Shown here one piece after another: positions 62,253 through 64,000 of a stretch of DNA of 64,000 nt. Origin of the DNA: Pullichristensenella sp963930055 (GTDB taxonomy: Bacteria > Bacillota > Clostridia > Christensenellales > Aristaeellaceae); NCBI GenBank assembly GCA_963930055.1, contig CAWVKS010000007.1, forward strand, positions 1-64,000, given 5' to 3'. Under the pieces are notes generated by a model. It was not told where the DNA came from. It ran no database searches and saw nothing but the letters and a program-made list of their open reading frames with translations. Position 1 is the stretch's first letter; each line of letters starts with the position of its first letter. A program made the position numbers and the translations under genes.

Positions 62253-64000
62253 ATGCGATTCGAAGAGGCTCTTAACGGTTATATCCATCAAATAGGCATT
62301 ACCGCAAAGGATCTGGCCGACGCCAGCGGCTTGTCCACGGCGGTTATCAGCCGCTACCGAAGCGGGGAGCGTACGCCCGCGCCGGATGGCGAACCGCTTC
62401 TCAATCTCTCCAAGGGGTTGGCTCGCCTTGCGCAGCGTAAAGGAATGGACGGATTTACACAGCCGGAGCTGCTTTCGGCCCTGCAAAAATCACTGAGATA
62501 TGACGAAAAAGAGGGAAACCGGCTCGCAGTGAATTTCGATCTGCTCATCAATGTGCTTAACCTGCGTTCCAGCGATATGGCGCGGGCGCTGAATTTCGAC
62601 CCCTCCTATCTGTCCCGTATCCGCACGGGACAGCGCACGCCCGCGAATTCCGCCGCGTTTGCGCAAGGTGTGGGTAATTTTGCGGCCCGCCGGTGCGCAG
62701 AGCCGTCTGAACGCGCTGCGCTTGCGCATCTGATGGGTGTGCAGCAAGGTGCGCTCAGCGAAGACGGCGCTTGCGCCTGCGAGGTGGCAAAGTGGCTGCT
62801 GAGCGGTGCGGCCAGCCAGAAAAACCCGATTATTTCCTTTTTGGAAAAGCTGGACAATTTTGACCTGAACGACTATATTCGCGCTATCCGCTTTGACGAA
62901 TTGAAGGTGCCTACCGTTCCCTTCCAGCTTCCTACGACCAGGACATGCTATGGGCTGGAGAACTTCCGTCAGGCCACGCTGGATTTTCTCAAGGCCACGG
63001 CGCTTTCCCGGTCGCGTGAGCCGGTATTTATCTGCAGCGATATGCCAATTGAGGAACTGGCGCAGGATATGGAATTCTCCAAAAAATGGATGCTCGGACT
63101 GGCGGCAATCCTCAAAAAGGGACTGCGCCTGGATATGGTGCATGACCTCAACCGCCCCTTTGGCGAAATGATGCTGGGGCTGGAAAGCTGGATTCCGCTG
63201 TACATGACGGGCCAGATTACTCCGTGGTATCTCCCCGGTAGGCAGAACAGCGTATACGGGCATACGCTGTTTTGCTCCGGTGTGGCGGCGGCGGAGGGCG
63301 AATGCATCTCTGGAGATTTTGCCCACGGTCGCTATCTGTTTTCCAAAGCCGGCAGCGATCTGGCCTATTACCGGCGGCGCGCCGAATCTATCCTGAAAAA
63401 GGCGCAGCCACTGATGGATATCTACCGCGGGACGGCGGAAAACGTCTATGGCTCATTCCTTGCTGCGGAGGCGCTTAAGCCGGGGAAGCGCCGAAGTCTC
63501 CTGACCACCCTTCCGACCCACACGCTTTCGGAGGAATGTCTATCGCGATTGCTGGAGAAAAACGGCGTTCCTGACAGCGATGGGCGGCGTATGCTGGAGG
63601 CCTGCGCGCAGATGAAAGGTTTTGTGGCGGCAATGCTCGACAACGGAAGCTACGAGGAAGAATTCCCCGTCCTGACGCAGAAAGAGTTTGGGCAGGAGAG
63701 CGTGTCGGTCGCGATGTCTGAGGTGTTTGCCGGGATGCCGGTTCACTACGACGAAGCAGACTATTGGGAACACCTGCGCCTCACACGCGCCTTCGCGCAG
63801 TCGCACCCCGGCTATACCGCCCGGGAAAATGGTCGTGGCGCATTCCGGAATATTCAGATATTCATCAGTGAAGGAAAGTGGGTAAGCATATCCAAGTGTA
63901 GAAAACCCACCATTCACTTTGTCATTCACCATCCGAAGCTGTGCGTGGCGATAGAAAATATGATTGTGCCCCTGAATGAGCAGGAGGCCGGCGAGAGCCG
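62253..64000 (+). CDS. Large regulator with two tandem helix-turn-helix units, 3'-partial
   Basis: ATG 62253 after AAAAGGAG; open to the right edge (582 codons visible), so the C-terminus is missing. Residues about 10-45 contain an XRE-type HTH (ITAKDLADASGLSTAVISRYRSGERTPA) and about 100-135 a second, related one (LRSSDMARALNFDPSYLSRIRTGQRTPA). The rest is a long helical and mixed region (CYGLENFRQATLDFLKATALSRSREPVFICSDMPIEELAQDMEFSKKWMLGLAAILKKGLRLDMVHDLNRPFGEMMLGLESWIPLYMTGQITPWYLPG) of unknown fold. Probably a sensor-type transcriptional regulator. Confidence 0.85.
   Translation, partial: MRFEEALNGYIHQIGITAKDLADASGLSTAVISRYRSGERTPAPDGEPLLNLSKGLARLAQRKGMDGFTQPELLSALQKSLRYDEKEGNRLAVNFDLLINVLNLRSSDMARALNFDPSYLSRIRTGQRTPANSAAFAQGVGNFAARRCAEPSERAALAHLMGVQQGALSEDGACACEVAKWLLSGAASQKNPIISFLEKLDNFDLNDYIRAIRFDELKVPTVPFQLPTTRTCYGLENFRQATLDFLKATALSRSREPVFICSDMPIEELAQDMEFSKKWMLGLAAILKKGLRLDMVHDLNRPFGEMMLGLESWIPLYMTGQITPWYLPGRQNSVYGHTLFCSGVAAAEGECISGDFAHGRYLFSKAGSDLAYYRRRAESILKKAQPLMDIYRGTAENVYGSFLAAEALKPGKRRSLLTTLPTHTLSEECLSRLLEKNGVPDSDGRRMLEACAQMKGFVAAMLDNGSYEEEFPVLTQKEFGQESVSVAMSEVFAGMPVHYDEADYWEHLRLTRAFAQSHPGYTARENGRGAFRNIQIFISEGKWVSISKCRKPTIHFVIHHPKLCVAIENMIVPLNEQEAGES

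Overview
The window looks like a chromosome segment of a high-GC (roughly mid-60s percent by eye) endospore-forming Bacillota of class Clostridia, possibly a gut Christensenellales-type bacterium. The clues are an IspH-ribosomal protein S1 fusion, a long single-chain PurL, a T-box leader, an L10 leader, CotF-like coat genes, FloA/NfeD and consensus sigma-A promoters with 17-bp spacers. The taxonomy is inference.

Layout. 1-4.9 kb: the end of a surface protein with Ig-like repeats and a caspase-like domain, ispH-rpsA, an alpha/beta hydrolase and a Nudix gene. 4.8-10.9 kb: Nudix end, nfeD, floA, a hypothetical gene, a LytTR response regulator, tldD and tldE. Every one of these is broken by many single-base indels, mostly extra bases in short homopolymers, which looks like a poor-quality stretch of assembly rather than real decay. 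11.0-12.4 kb: an LCP cell-wall ligase behind a strong promoter that overlaps a palindrome. 12.4-23.8 kb: a purine operon purE-C-F-M-N-O-H'-D-L in which the usual bifunctional PurH is replaced by a PurO-like cyclohydrolase plus a stand-alone AICAR transformylase. 23.9-27.4 kb: a DUF3343 sulfur-carrier-like protein divergent from a cysteine desulfurase, a sugar nucleotidyltransferase and an AI-2E-family permease. 27.5-30.6 kb: a tryptophan-type ABC transporter (trpXYZ) under a T-box whose specifier codon is TGG. 30.7-32.9 kb: an ECF sigma factor with two membrane proteins. 32.9-34.1 kb: rplJ-rplL with an L10 leader. 34.1-39.3 kb: a galactofuranose-type ABC transporter (ytfQ-ytfR-ytfT-yjfF). 39.5-45.0 kb: a zinc-ribbon/peptidoglycan-binding protein, a HAD phosphatase, Hsp20, TrmO and two small CotF-like proteins.

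45.0-50.3 kb is the most interesting part. A tRNA-Ala(GGC) gene is followed, exactly at its 3' ACCA end, by two head-to-tail copies of a 2573-bp mobile element. Each copy has imperfect 16-bp terminal inverted repeats, an IS1182-type transposase and a divergent cargo gene of unknown function driven by a strong internal promoter. ACCA is repeated at all three junctions, and the cargo stop codon is completed by the first base of the target duplication. The original tRNA terminator now lies beyond the second copy.

50.3-52.5 kb is a visibly AT-richer patch holding repeats, a Cro/C1 regulator and a 5'-truncated DUF3732 Rad50-like gene. 52.5-62.1 kb is a same-strand run of eight exported or membrane proteins, including two transglutaminase-like ones, mostly without recognised function. 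62.2 kb to the end holds a large regulator with two tandem helix-turn-helix units, cut by the window edge.
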